The notes under the pieces were generated by a model. That model ran no database searches. It was not told the origin of the DNA and was given only the letters and a program-made list of their open reading frames with translations. A DNA stretch of 64,000 nt from assembly GCA_964411985.1 (NCBI GenBank), contig CAYPNF010000027.1:1-64000 (forward strand), read 5' to 3'. Numbering within the stretch: position 1 is the first letter of the stretch; every line of letters begins with the position of its first letter. This document shows positions 7,468-16,681 of this stretch, in pieces. Made by a program: the position numbers and the translations under genes. This DNA comes from CAYPNF01 sp964411985. Its GTDB lineage: Bacteria; Verrucomicrobiota; Verrucomicrobiia; Limisphaerales; J093.

Positions 7468-9309
7468 ATGCGGCAACAAGAACACCACCGCAGGGTCTTG
7501 GGCGGAGCCCTTCTCCAACCCTGGCCTGCTTTCCCCATTGCAGGGGTAACCTTTCTGGCCGCTTCTTTTTTGTATGTGTGGCTGCGCGTGGAGCCTGCCT
7601 TGGACTACCATGCCTATGGGCCTTTTTTCTACTGTCGGACCGTGTTCTTTGAGTCCTGCTTGGGCGTTCCGGGCGGCTTGTCGGTTTACGTGGGCACTTT
7701 TCTCGCGCAGTTGAATCACGTGAGCTGGTTGGGAGCGCTGGCATTCGTGTTCATTCAGGCTGTCGCCTTGCTACTGTCCTTTGCCTGGCTGGTTTTGGTG
7801 GGGGTGAAGTCGCCCGGCCTTGGCGCGCTGGTCGTTCCCTTTGGCTTGCTGCTCCTGCGCAATCGCTACGGTTGTCCGGTGTCGGCCATCAGCGTTGGAC
7901 TTCTCCTGGCGCTCGTGGCTGGGGTTGGGTGCCTTCGCCTGCCATGGCGACGTCCGTGGCTGTTGACGGTGGTAAGCGGGGTGATCTCCGCTGCTCTGTT
8001 TTGGTTGGGCGGGTTGTGGTGTGGACTCCTCTTCGCGAGTTTGTGCGGCGCCTTCCTGGTTGTCCGGTTCCGGGTTTGGGGGGTGAGTGCGGGTTGTGTG
8101 GTGTTGGCCCTTGCACCTCCGTGGCTGGCGGTTGCGGTGGGATGGCTGCGGATGGAACAAGTGGTCTATCCTTGGCCTGGAGCCGTCCCCATGTTGCTTG
8201 CCGTCATCGTCTACGCTTTGGCGCCTCTGGCTGGAATCTTGATGGTGCTTCGTGCCAAGTCGGCAGCAGTTCCCCCAACTTCCGAGTTTGGCGATCCGGC
8301 GCAAATGGAGCGACTCCAGTGGAAAGCACTAGGCTTGGTGGGCCTCCTGCTGTGCGCTGCGGTCTGGTATCCCTTCGACCGGCAGCAGAAACTCCTCGCC
8401 CAGATGGACTACGATGCCGGCCGCGGTCACTATGAGGGAGTGCTGGCTGCAGCGAAGGAGGTCAAAACCCTGGATGATCCCGCCAAGATTCGCATGCAAT
8501 GGGCTTTGTACCATACCGACCGGCTTGCCGAAGAACTGTTTTCATTTCGCAACATGGTCGAGGAGGTGCGGTTCAACGGGCTGGGGGCGTTCTATCGGGC
8601 GCAAAGCCAACCCTCGTTCGAGCTCGGCCTGATCAACGACGCAGAACATGTCGCCCACGAAGCCCTGCAAATCGAAGGTGAGCGGCCTGATCTGCTGCGC
8701 TTGCTGGCGCGCGTCAACTTGTTGAAGAACCGGCCCGAGGCGGCGCAAGTCTTTCTGAATGTGCTGAGCACGATCCCGTTCCAGGAGCAGCGTGCCTACG
8801 ATGCCTGGCCTGCACCGGAGGCTCAGCGATTGACAGCTGAGTTGACTGCATCCGGTTCGATGCCGGCGCAACTGTTGGCCCGCGACTTCTTGCATGACGG
8901 GCTACCCTTGGGACGATTAGTGGATGGCCTGTTGGCGGCTAATCCCACCAACCGAATGGCCTTTGAATATGCCATGGCTGATCACCTGATGGAGTTGGAG
9001 TTGGAGAAGGCCATGGAGCACCTGCAATTGATTCGCCACTTCGGCTATCCCAGGCTCCCGCGAACCTATGAAGAGGCGGTGCTCCTCTTTCAGCAGACCG
9101 CGAAAGTGCAAGTCGATCTTCAGGGCCGCACCATCCGCCTGGAGACTCTGGAGCGATTCCGCCAATTCGGCGACGCCGTGCGGCAGTTCAGGGGAACCCT
9201 CGAGGATCAGAAAGTCTTGGCGGCCAGATTTGGCGATACCTATTGGTACTACTACTTTGCCGTTCGAAGCCGGCAGCGGGCGAAGGAAGGCCAAGCTGCA
9301 CCACCATGA
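7468..9309 (+). CDS. polytopic membrane protein with C-terminal helical-repeat domain (DUF6057-like)
   Basis: The 613-residue product has an N-terminal half of roughly 8-9 hydrophobic helices (up to about residue 305). The soluble C-terminal half has TPR-like helix pairs, such as ARGHYEG-VLAAAKEVK and AEHVAHEALQIEGERPDLLRLLARVNLLKN. It resembles the uncharacterised DUF6057 family, as far as I remember it. The stop overlaps the ATG of the next gene (ATGA at 9306-9309), so it is translationally coupled to the CXXCH propeller protein. A joint membrane or periplasmic complex is likely, but the function is unknown. Confidence 0.7.
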   Translation: MRQQEHHRRVLGGALLQPWPAFPIAGVTFLAASFLYVWLRVEPALDYHAYGPFFYCRTVFFESCLGVPGGLSVYVGTFLAQLNHVSWLGALAFVFIQAVALLLSFAWLVLVGVKSPGLGALVVPFGLLLLRNRYGCPVSAISVGLLLALVAGVGCLRLPWRRPWLLTVVSGVISAALFWLGGLWCGLLFASLCGAFLVVRFRVWGVSAGCVVLALAPPWLAVAVGWLRMEQVVYPWPGAVPMLLAVIVYALAPLAGILMVLRAKSAAVPPTSEFGDPAQMERLQWKALGLVGLLLCAAVWYPFDRQQKLLAQMDYDAGRGHYEGVLAAAKEVKTLDDPAKIRMQWALYHTDRLAEELFSFRNMVEEVRFNGLGAFYRAQSQPSFELGLINDAEHVAHEALQIEGERPDLLRLLARVNLLKNRPEAAQVFLNVLSTIPFQEQRAYDAWPAPEAQRLTAELTASGSMPAQLLARDFLHDGLPLGRLVDGLLAANPTNRMAFEYAMADHLMELELEKAMEHLQLIRHFGYPRLPRTYEEAVLLFQQTAKVQVDLQGRTIRLETLERFRQFGDAVRQFRGTLEDQKVLAARFGDTYWYYYFAVRSRQRAKEGQAAPP

Positions 9310-10799
9310 AGACCCGACTTTGGTATTTGATTTGGGCCTTTGGCCTGGCGAGTGCGTTGCTCGCCATCCGAGCCGCCGAGTTGCCCCGGTTGTTCCCAGA
9401 CTACGTGGGTGTCACCGTTCCGCCCAACATTGCGCCGCTGAACTTCAAGATCCAGGAGCCGGGCGTTGCTTATCGTGTCTCGCTACGTTCCAGCAAAGGC
9501 ACACCCATCACACTGGTCAGTTCGCGGCCGGCAGTTCGGATTCCACCCAAGGCATGGAGTGCGCTGCTGCGAGCGAACCCCGGAGAGCCACTCTTTTGGG
9601 ACGTCGCCGTTCAGACGGCTTCCTCCCAATGGGTTTCCTTCGCCACCGTGACCAATGCGATTGCGCGGGAGGAAATCGACCCGTGGCTGGCGTACCGGCG
9701 ACTCCAACCGATCTTCAACTACTACAAGCACCTGGGAATCTATCAGCGGAATCTGGAGTCGTTTGACCAGAAAGTCATCCTCGAGAAAGACAGTTTTGGG
9801 GAAGGGTGTCTGAACTGTCACACGCCGATGGATCGACGTCCGGACACCTTTGGTTTCCACATTCGCGCTTTTGAAGGCAAGAGCCCGATGATTATGGTGA
9901 GGTCCAACCAAGTGGCGCGTGTCGACAAAACCATGGGATACCTGGCCTGGCATCCGGCTGGACATTTCCTGGCTTTCTCCGCCAACAAGTATGCGCTCCT
10001 CTTCCACACCCGGGGTGAGACCCAGGATGTCTTCGACTCCAACTCCGATCTCGGGATCTACGATCTGGACGCCAATACCTTTGGTTTCCCTCCCGCGATC
10101 GCGGCGACGAATCAGAATGAGACCTGGCCCACCTGGTCGCCGGATGGGAAGTTCTTGTACTTCAGCAGTGCGGCACCCCAGCCCGTGGAGAAGCTTCGCG
10201 AGGTTCGGTACGACCTTGTACGGGCGGGTTTTGACCCTCAAACCCGGCAGTGGGGGCAGCGGGAGGTGATGATCTCTGCTGCGGAGACGGGGCTGAGCGC
10301 GTGTCAGCCGAAGGTGTCGCCAGATGGACGCTTCCTATTGGTCACGCTCTGCAAGTACGGCAGTTTCCCGATTCACCAAACCAACAGCGACCTTGCCGTG
10401 ATGGAGCTGGCCACCCGCAAGTTCCGTCGGTTGGAAATCAACAGCGGGTACGCCGACACCTGGCATTCGTGGTCGGGCAACAGCCGGTGGTTGGTGTTTA
10501 GCAGCAAGCGAATCGACGGTCTGCTCGCTCGACCGCACTTCAGCTACGTAGATGAGCAGGGGGTGTTCCACAAACCCTTTGTGCTGCCCCAGGAAGATCC
10601 TAGCTTCTACGGCTTCTGCCTGGATACCTTCAACGTACCTGAGCTGATGACGGGGCCGGTGACGGTCAAGGAGCGGGATCTGGTCAGGGCAGTTGTGAAG
10701 CCGCGCGTGACGATCACTCCCCAGGGGCCTCCCCGGCCCACCCCGGCAGGCACGCCTGCCTCACCCGAGTCCTCCGGTAGCATGAACTCGCGCGAGTAA
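9306..10799 (+). CDS. exported beta-propeller protein with one CXXCH haem-binding motif
   Basis: The 497-residue product has an N-terminal hydrophobic signal (MKTRLWYLIWAFGLASALLA) and a single covalent-haem motif, Cys168-Leu-Asn-Cys171-His172. After it come TolB/PD40-type propeller blades: YLAWHPAGHFLAFS, WPTWSPDGKFLYFS, QPKVSPDGRFLLVT and WHSWSGNSRWLVFSS. The C-terminus is Pro-rich. The family combination suggests a c-type cytochrome-like sensor or electron-transfer subunit attached to the coupled membrane protein upstream. That role is inference. The start is fixed by the 4-base ATGA overlap. Confidence 0.75.
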   Translation: MKTRLWYLIWAFGLASALLAIRAAELPRLFPDYVGVTVPPNIAPLNFKIQEPGVAYRVSLRSSKGTPITLVSSRPAVRIPPKAWSALLRANPGEPLFWDVAVQTASSQWVSFATVTNAIAREEIDPWLAYRRLQPIFNYYKHLGIYQRNLESFDQKVILEKDSFGEGCLNCHTPMDRRPDTFGFHIRAFEGKSPMIMVRSNQVARVDKTMGYLAWHPAGHFLAFSANKYALLFHTRGETQDVFDSNSDLGIYDLDANTFGFPPAIAATNQNETWPTWSPDGKFLYFSSAAPQPVEKLREVRYDLVRAGFDPQTRQWGQREVMISAAETGLSACQPKVSPDGRFLLVTLCKYGSFPIHQTNSDLAVMELATRKFRRLEINSGYADTWHSWSGNSRWLVFSSKRIDGLLARPHFSYVDEQGVFHKPFVLPQEDPSFYGFCLDTFNVPELMTGPVTVKERDLVRAVVKPRVTITPQGPPRPTPAGTPASPESSGSMNSRE

Positions 10800-10813
10800 G
10801 GGGAGGGGGATTA

Positions 10814-10889
10814 GACAGGATTACAGGATGGACGGGATGAAGAGGTAAACGACACAAATCCCAATCCCGTGAATCCTGTTCATCCTGTC
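10814..10889. repeat. second inverted pair of ACAGGAT-type repeats
   Basis: Left arm 10814-10839 and right arm 10863-10889 are near reverse complements built from the same ACAGGAT/ATCCTGT units as the element at 7319-7403. It lies between two convergent genes and could form a stem-loop that ends both transcripts. Confidence 0.7.
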
Positions 10890-10902
10890 AAACCATCTCC
10901 AC

Positions 10903-12180
10903 TCATCTTGGACCTTGCACGCAGAACAGGTGTTTGTCGCCACGCAGGAAAAGCCTTCCATCGGCGACCGCCGGGGAGGCGACAATCCGTTCGCCCATGG
11001 GATTCTCGCTCAGAACTTCGAATTTGCCGTCCACACGCGCGGCAAATACCACGCCATCTTCACGGGCTGCGTATAAGATGCCGTTGGCAATCACTGGTGA
11101 AGCATAATAGCTGGCGGTAGCGCGCGGAAATGACCCACTCCAGACCGTTTGGCCCTTCTCCGGTTCCAGGCAAGCGACTTCTCCCCTGTGGCGCAGAAGG
11201 TAGATGTGCCCTTTGTACTCGGCGGGTGAGGTCACGAACACGCCCACATCTTCTCGTTTCCAGGCGCGGTGGGTGCCAGTCACGTCTCCCTTGCCGTCGA
11301 GCCGGATGGCGTGCACCCGGCCTTGGCCCGGCCGATCATCGCGTCCTACGGGCACGATGGCTAGATTGCCACAGATGACCACCGACGCCACGGCCGGCCA
11401 ATACTCAACGCGGTCGGGATTGAAGTTCCCACAAGTCCAGAGCAGGGAAGCATCGGTGGCGGAATGTGCGGTCAAGTGCTCAGCACCCCAAATGAGAAAG
11501 GCCGAGCGACCTTCGTGCTGGAAAAACACGGGGGTGTTGTATCCATTGTCATTCTCGGTCGGAACCTCGAAATTGCGCTTTTGCTGCCAACGCAGGGCTC
11601 CAGTCGCTTTGTCGAAGCCTGCGATCCAGGATTCACCGTGATGTAAACGGGTCAGGATCACCTGATCGTCCGTCAGCACGGGTGAGCTGCCTTGATCCCA
11701 AAAGAGCTTTTCGGGTCCGAAGGTGGCGGCAATATCGACGGTCCATCGGACCGCTCCATCCAGCTCCAAGGCGACCAGGCGGCTGCTGCGGAAGTAAGCG
11801 AAGATCCCTTTGCCGTCCGTGACGGGAGAGGCGTTGCAGCTCGAACCGAGAGTGAGATGCTTAGGCGCGCTTTCGGTTCCGAGCCGGGTGCGCCAGATCT
11901 GCTTTCCGTGAACGTCCAGTGCCAGGACCGCGTCCTGTCCGTTGTCAGGGCTGGTCAGGTAAAGCCGATCCTTCCAAAGGATGGGGGTCGAACCTCCTTT
12001 GCCGGGCAGCTCAAATTTCCAGGCGAGATTCTCGTCCTTCCAGGACGTGGGATAGTTGCCGGTCTGAGTGCTGCCGTTGCCGGATGCCCCACGCCAACTG
12101 GGCCAGTCGGCCGCGACGCTCGGCAGCGCAGAGGATAGGATCGATATTCCCGTGATATACAGTGCGGCTGAGACTTTCAT
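10903..12180 (-). CDS. secreted PQQ-type beta-propeller protein
   Basis: The 425-residue product has a signal peptide (MKVSAALYITGISILSSALPSVAA) followed by ADWPSWRGASGNG, the start typical of planctomycete and verrucomicrobial 'outer membrane protein assembly/PQQ-like' propellers. Repeated blade motifs are visible, such as GSTPILWKDRLYLTS, GTGAL-type DKATGALRWQQ, and EKGQTVWSGSF. Free-standing members of this family are periplasmic scaffolds or redox-enzyme-like propellers of unknown substrate. I see no classical quinoprotein dehydrogenase active site. The frame is open upstream to 12342, but the signal peptide fixes the start at 12180. Confidence 0.85.
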   Translation of the reverse strand: MKVSAALYITGISILSSALPSVAADWPSWRGASGNGSTQTGNYPTSWKDENLAWKFELPGKGGSTPILWKDRLYLTSPDNGQDAVLALDVHGKQIWRTRLGTESAPKHLTLGSSCNASPVTDGKGIFAYFRSSRLVALELDGAVRWTVDIAATFGPEKLFWDQGSSPVLTDDQVILTRLHHGESWIAGFDKATGALRWQQKRNFEVPTENDNGYNTPVFFQHEGRSAFLIWGAEHLTAHSATDASLLWTCGNFNPDRVEYWPAVASVVICGNLAIVPVGRDDRPGQGRVHAIRLDGKGDVTGTHRAWKREDVGVFVTSPAEYKGHIYLLRHRGEVACLEPEKGQTVWSGSFPRATASYYASPVIANGILYAAREDGVVFAARVDGKFEVLSENPMGERIVASPAVADGRLFLRGDKHLFCVQGPR

Positions 12181-12224
12181 AGGAGACCTTTGTCGGGTGG
12201 ATGTTGTGGGGAGGCTCTTCATAA

Positions 12225-13514
12225 TCAAAACCCTTCCCCGAACAGATTTGCGAGGCGAGCGGCGAGTTTGCGACGGGCAACGGAGTAAGAGAAGTGCTTC
12301 AGGCCCAGAGCGTAGTTGGTCTGGGCCCAGGATTCGCGGCATTCCTTGTCGTTGAGGATCATACGCACCTGCTCAACCACCTCACGGGTGACCAACTGGG
12401 TCATCTCAACGGTTTTAAAACCTAGCGGGTTGATATCGCGCGCGTAGACGGCATAGGTGTTTACCACGACTGGCCTGCCAAAATAGATGGCCTCCAGAAA
12501 GGCATTCCCAAATCCCTCAAAGTGGCTTGGGTACGTAACGAGGTCGGCGTGAGGATAGACATCGGAGAGAGTGTAGACCTTCTTGCCGTCGGCAGTCCTG
12601 CCGCGGGTTTCACCTACTCGATCGGAGATGAATCGCACGTCAATTCCCGCGTCGTGGATGCGATCCAACAGCATCGCCATGTAAGCGTCTCCTTCATCGC
12701 CTGCCGGGTGGGAGATGACCAACTTTGCGCGGGGCTCCCTCAGGCGGTGCACGAGCTCGATGGCATGTTCGATGCCCTTCCTTGGTACGATTCGGGTGGG
12801 CTGCAGGATGAACCAGTCATCTTCGTTAAGACCGATTTCCCGACGCAGATCCGAATTGTACTCGTCCACGCCGCTGGGGGGAGTCTCGAAGTCCAAAACG
12901 TTCGGGACCACTTGCGAGGGAATGCCCAGGCGTCGAGCCAGCTCTTTCTGCTGCATGGAATTGATGACTACATGTTCCATGCCGTAGAGCAGTGGTGGAA
13001 AAGCAGCTTGAAGGTAGTCGTTGACCGCATTCAGGGTGAACCGCTCCCTTTCCCAGGCGAAGTCGTGATGGTGCGCAATCACCGGGAGGGTGGTTTCCGC
13101 GATGACCTCCGTCATGGCCAGTCCGAGAGGCACGTGCATGGGGATAGCCAGAATATTCTCCGGAACCAGCACTTCGATCTGATATTTCTCGATGAACCGG
13201 TAGAGTTCGTCCTTAAGGAGTTCCTTGATGGATTGGATCTGGTTGGTAACAGCCCGGGTACGGACAGTGGTACCGAAAAGCTGGGCCTGCACATTGGCCA
13301 CTTCGGGGTGTTGAAAGAACATCAGCGGAGCCGTGTAGCTCCTTTCGGCGGGAGCATCGAGGAGTCCTGCCATCCAGAAGCAGGAATGCCCCATACCTGT
13401 TAGAATTCCCGCCCATTTTCGTGCCTCCAAAGTAACGCCGTCCGTGCCGTGCAGGCGCGTGGAAATGAAGCCAATTCGCTTCGGCGCGCCGGTCGTCAAG
13501 ATGCAAGTGCTCAC
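12225..13514 (-). CDS. GT4-family glycosyltransferase (candidate mannosylglucosyl-3-phosphoglycerate synthase-like)
   Basis: The 429-residue GT-B glycosyltransferase has an N-terminal GFISTRLHGTDGVTLEARKW segment and the family 4 signature E333-GFGNAFL-E341 (E-x7-E), which binds the nucleotide-sugar phosphates. ILQPTRIVPRKGIEHAI marks the second Rossmann domain. The RxxGTDGVxLEAxKW start is one I associate with transferases encoded near glucosylglycerate genes, including mannosylglucosylglycerate makers. Together with the GpgS and sugar phosphorylase genes nearby, this suggests it extends glucosyl-phosphoglycerate. That specificity is inferred. It is the last gene of the minus-strand arm of the locus. 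Confidence 0.75.
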   Translation of the reverse strand: MSTCILTTGAPKRIGFISTRLHGTDGVTLEARKWAGILTGMGHSCFWMAGLLDAPAERSYTAPLMFFQHPEVANVQAQLFGTTVRTRAVTNQIQSIKELLKDELYRFIEKYQIEVLVPENILAIPMHVPLGLAMTEVIAETTLPVIAHHHDFAWERERFTLNAVNDYLQAAFPPLLYGMEHVVINSMQQKELARRLGIPSQVVPNVLDFETPPSGVDEYNSDLRREIGLNEDDWFILQPTRIVPRKGIEHAIELVHRLREPRAKLVISHPAGDEGDAYMAMLLDRIHDAGIDVRFISDRVGETRGRTADGKKVYTLSDVYPHADLVTYPSHFEGFGNAFLEAIYFGRPVVVNTYAVYARDINPLGFKTVEMTQLVTREVVEQVRMILNDKECRESWAQTNYALGLKHFSYSVARRKLAARLANLFGEGF

Positions 13515-13597
13515 TCGTTCCAGTTTAGCCTATGAACCAGCAGAAGCAATGTCAGGAACTCGGTTTCCGGTCGAACACCCGCATGCCTTGGCAAAAC

Positions 13598-14326
13598 TTA
13601 GCCTGACCTCGACAGAAAGCCTTGGAGTTGTTTCCAATCGCCTGAGTTTCTGCCATCCCCCTTAGGGAAAGGAACGATCTGCCACGCCTGCCATCCATGG
13701 AGTCTAGCGGGATCGACATCGTTATCGATTCGATCGCCCACCATCAGAATCCCACCATTTTGGATGCCGCGTGCGGCTAGGCGAGCGCTGAGTATTTGGA
13801 AGACATGGGGATCCGGCTTGCTGAACCCCTGTTGGAAGGACCAAAAACAGAGATCGCGTTCAAACAAATCCGGACTCAACCCGTGCAGTTTCAGGCCGGT
13901 CTCGAGTTCCCTGACTGTATAGGCTTGAGCGTTGGATGCGATGCCCAGCAGGCGCGAGGACTCTCTTAGGGTTCTCAAGGCGACAGCGGTATCCTGGGAG
14001 ACCCAGGTGGTGTGACCCACTTGCATTTGGCGGAATAAAAACTCCTCCCGGTCGCGGATGGGAAGCTTCCCCAGGTTGGGGAGGATCTCGGTCACCACGG
14101 AGGGCCAATGCACTTCGGGCCAGAGAATTCCTCGCGCACGCGCTTGCTCGTGATGTCGAGTAATCACTTTGCTAGCTTGGATAGAGAACTCCACGCGGCG
14201 CATGGGCGGATCGGTGCCCAACATCTCGTGGAACAGGTTCTGCCACTGTGCGTCGGCATCAGAGGGAGGCGGACCTACTTCAAGCAGCGTGGCATAAACG
14301 TCAAAAATGACGGCATGAACTCTCAT
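13598..14326 (-). CDS. HAD-superfamily hydrolase
   Basis: The 242-residue haloacid-dehalogenase-fold protein has motif I FDVYATLL (nucleophile Asp9), motif II/III in GIASNAQAYTVRELE and FSKPDPHVF, and motif IV MVGDRIDNDVDPA. The residue two after the nucleophile is Tyr, not the Asp that acts as general acid in most HAD phosphatases, so phosphatase activity is not assured. Its start codon overlaps the stop of the upstream glycosyltransferase (ATGA, 14323-14326), fixing the start. Context would suit removal of phosphate from a glycosyl-phosphoglycerate, but the motif makes that uncertain. Confidence 0.8.
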   Translation of the reverse strand: MRVHAVIFDVYATLLEVGPPPSDADAQWQNLFHEMLGTDPPMRRVEFSIQASKVITRHHEQARARGILWPEVHWPSVVTEILPNLGKLPIRDREEFLFRQMQVGHTTWVSQDTAVALRTLRESSRLLGIASNAQAYTVRELETGLKLHGLSPDLFERDLCFWSFQQGFSKPDPHVFQILSARLAARGIQNGGILMVGDRIDNDVDPARLHGWQAWQIVPFPKGDGRNSGDWKQLQGFLSRSG

Positions 14327-15888
14327 GTTCGGGAATCCCAAAGAAGGGGATAGAGGTTTTCAACATGAAGCTTCCTACGAAGAAACTCCTTTTGAGCCGC
14401 TTGGCCTGCGCTGGCCATCGGACACTCGCGGGAGGGGGAAGGGATCAGTTCAAAGAGGCGCTTAGCATAGGCGCGCCCCGCCAGCCACTTATCAGCCGTT
14501 TGTGGCCAGGGGCTTCTCCTTAACCTTCCCACCGCTGCTTGCTTACGCCACGGGGCCAGGAAAGGATTGAGTGCTGCGCACTTTTCCCAAGACACTTCGA
14601 TCGGTTTCGATAGAACTTCCAGTTGTGCCGTGAGAGTCAGACGGCTGAAGGGTACCGAAACAGGCCTCTCTCTGGTTGCAAGTAGCGGAGGTTTCCCAAC
14701 GTGTTGGGCGGCTGAGCGAGGTATCAGGCGTTTCCATCGCGCAAAGAGTTGGCGCTGCCTGGCTCGCTCGCTGGCCCAGTCGAACAAGTCCGGATCCACC
14801 TGCAGTTCCTGGTAGAGCTGAGGGAAGACAAAGCCGAAGGTCGCCAGGTCTGGGGCGATATTGGGCAAGCCACGGGCGATGAGGGGACGCTGAGCCGCTG
14901 CTGCCTCCAGGTAGGGCAGTCCGAACCCTTCCTGAAGAGAGGTGAGCAACACGGCTTCGCTGGCAACCAGAAGCTCTCCCACGGAAGGCTGGTCTGGCTC
15001 GTTAGGTTCCAGGACCCCCAATCGAAGCCGCCAACCACCGGCCTTGGCCGAACGGTCAAGAAGCGTGGCATAGGGTTGTTCCTCAGCGGAGCTTACCCCA
15101 GCCGTCGTGACGAGCCACGCTTCCGGTCGGAGCCAGCGCGTTAACAATAGAGCTTCCGCGATATTCTTGCGCCGAAGCAGACGACAAGGCAGCAGCCATA
15201 CCGGAGCGTCTTGGCCCAGTTTGCGGTGGAGCCAAGAACGTGCATAGGCGCTGCGCGCAGCCGAAGGTGGGACCGTTTGTTGGACCGGATTGGGAAGCCA
15301 ACCAGATCGACCAGCAAAGTGATTCTTGAGAATCTGAGCATCTGCCTGGTTGATGGCTGCGTGGGCGACAAAAGGAGAGGGGGTGAACACCGCCGTGGCT
15401 GTGGATCGGAGTGTTTTAAAGCCGCTGTCCCGGGCTGTGGCAAGATGTTGCCAACGATTCTCAAACCACCAGTCATGGTGATGTTCAATGAGCGGAATGC
15501 GTTTGGCATGACATCTTCGTGCAAGTTCACGGGCTAAACAGAGATTTCGGCCTAGTCCCAGGTTGTGGGCCCATACCAAACAGTGGGTAGTTTCGATTTC
15601 TACAAAGAGTCGGTCAATGCCTCCTGCTACTCGACGCGTCAAACTCTGGCCATGCCAACGGAGTTCTGATGCGTAGCCAAAAGCGGGTTCCATCACGACT
15701 CGGACCTCAACACCGTGTAATGACTTTTGAAGTGCCTCCAGCCAAGACAAGTCAGGCGTTTCGCCTGTGGCGAGCACTACTTGATCAACTCCACCTGGCC
15801 AATGGCCCACCAAATGTGGCACGGCGAGTTCGATTACCCGTCGAACGCCACCGGGCCGCAGGTGGCTGTGTAGGATGACGAGGTTCAC
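14323..15888 (-). CDS. GT-B glycosyltransferase of the sugar-locus minus arm
   Basis: From the GTG at 15888 the product has about 521 residues and begins NLVILHSHLRPGGVRRVIE, a normal first strand and Gly-rich loop for a GT-B enzyme. PCRLLRRKNIAEALLL and SLQEGFGLPYLEAAAAQRPLIA (E-x7-E) show the family 4-type donor site. A purine-rich GGAGG directly abuts this GTG, which is too close for an ideal ribosome site. The frame is open to an ATG-type start at 15987, so the start is uncertain. It heads the minus arm and overlaps the HAD gene by four bases. Donor and acceptor are unknown. Confidence 0.75.
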   Translation of the reverse strand: MNLVILHSHLRPGGVRRVIELAVPHLVGHWPGGVDQVVLATGETPDLSWLEALQKSLHGVEVRVVMEPAFGYASELRWHGQSLTRRVAGGIDRLFVEIETTHCLVWAHNLGLGRNLCLARELARRCHAKRIPLIEHHHDWWFENRWQHLATARDSGFKTLRSTATAVFTPSPFVAHAAINQADAQILKNHFAGRSGWLPNPVQQTVPPSAARSAYARSWLHRKLGQDAPVWLLPCRLLRRKNIAEALLLTRWLRPEAWLVTTAGVSSAEEQPYATLLDRSAKAGGWRLRLGVLEPNEPDQPSVGELLVASEAVLLTSLQEGFGLPYLEAAAAQRPLIARGLPNIAPDLATFGFVFPQLYQELQVDPDLFDWASERARQRQLFARWKRLIPRSAAQHVGKPPLLATRERPVSVPFSRLTLTAQLEVLSKPIEVSWEKCAALNPFLAPWRKQAAVGRLRRSPWPQTADKWLAGRAYAKRLFELIPSPSRECPMASAGQAAQKEFLRRKLHVENLYPLLWDSRT

Positions 15889-16247
15889 CCTCCGAAATTG
15901 GCAAAGCCCATCGCCTGAGGCGAACGAATTGTTTGAATTTCTTGAAAACAAAAGACGTCCTACCATTGACGCAACGATGGTGAGCAAATAAACTGTCGTT
16001 GATCCTCGGGCATTCCAGCCCGCGAGTCTAACGCAAGGGTCCGGTGGTGCGTGCCATCGGAGGACAAACTGGGTGGTCGGGCCGCCATCCGAAGAATCTA
16101 GTTGCTTTGCCGCAATGAAGCTTCGGGTAGTCCATTTCGTGGAAGAAAGCTATACGCTTCCCCTATCTTGGGTTAGGCGCGTACCTGCTGGTGGGATTCA
16201 ACGCGTGTTCTGTTGGCAAAGGCACTTTCAAGGCTCCCCTTTGCACC
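15889..16247. other. divergent promoter region of the glucosylglycerate-type locus
   Basis: This stretch separates the minus arm (glycosyltransferases, HAD) from the plus arm (membrane proteins, GpgS, phosphorylase). Open frames here are only 5' extensions of the flanking genes. I could not pick out a convincing -35/-10 pair or operator. Confidence 0.4.
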
Positions 16248-16634
16248 ATGAACAAAGCCATCGGTTACCATTTGTTGTTTTACGGCCTGCTATTCGCCGG
16301 CCTTAGCGCGCTCGCCCATCACTTAGCCGGAGCGTTTGCCCGGCCGACACTCATCGCGGGCTTAGTTGGTGGGACGCTCTGCGCGATTTGGGGTTTCCGC
16401 TTGGTTGCTGGGAATCAAAACAAAGCCCTGCCTTTGTTAACCTTGGTTCCTGTCAACTTCGTGTTGCTCTCCCAAAGCGTCATGGCCTGGTGGGGAGGGA
16501 GCCAGGCGATCCAGGGTGGCCATTGGGTAGCACTCCTGATCACCCTGTTATTGGTGATCTCGATGGGAACGTTGATGCGGGTCGCCTATGCGGGGATGTT
16601 TTGTGGTGCGGCACCCACAGGAAAGCAGTCCTGA
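16248..16634 (+). CDS. small polytopic membrane protein, first of a tandem pair
   Basis: The 128-residue product has about four hydrophobic helices. It contains LIAGLVGGTLCAIWGF, which aligns with LVGLVGGGLCAVWGF in the next gene, and the two share a similar helix layout to the end (LVISMGTLMRVAYAG against LTVFSLGMVANLVQDG). They are therefore tandem paralogues. I do not recognise the family. The ATG at 16248 is chosen because it begins the first membrane helix (MNKAIGYHLLFYGLLFAG). It leads the plus arm, upstream of GpgS. Confidence 0.6.
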   Translation: MNKAIGYHLLFYGLLFAGLSALAHHLAGAFARPTLIAGLVGGTLCAIWGFRLVAGNQNKALPLLTLVPVNFVLLSQSVMAWWGGSQAIQGGHWVALLITLLLVISMGTLMRVAYAGMFCGAAPTGKQS

Positions 16635-16681
16635 ATCCACGCCAGCCTTTTGTCGCAGCTGGCACGTCACGACCTGCGGTC

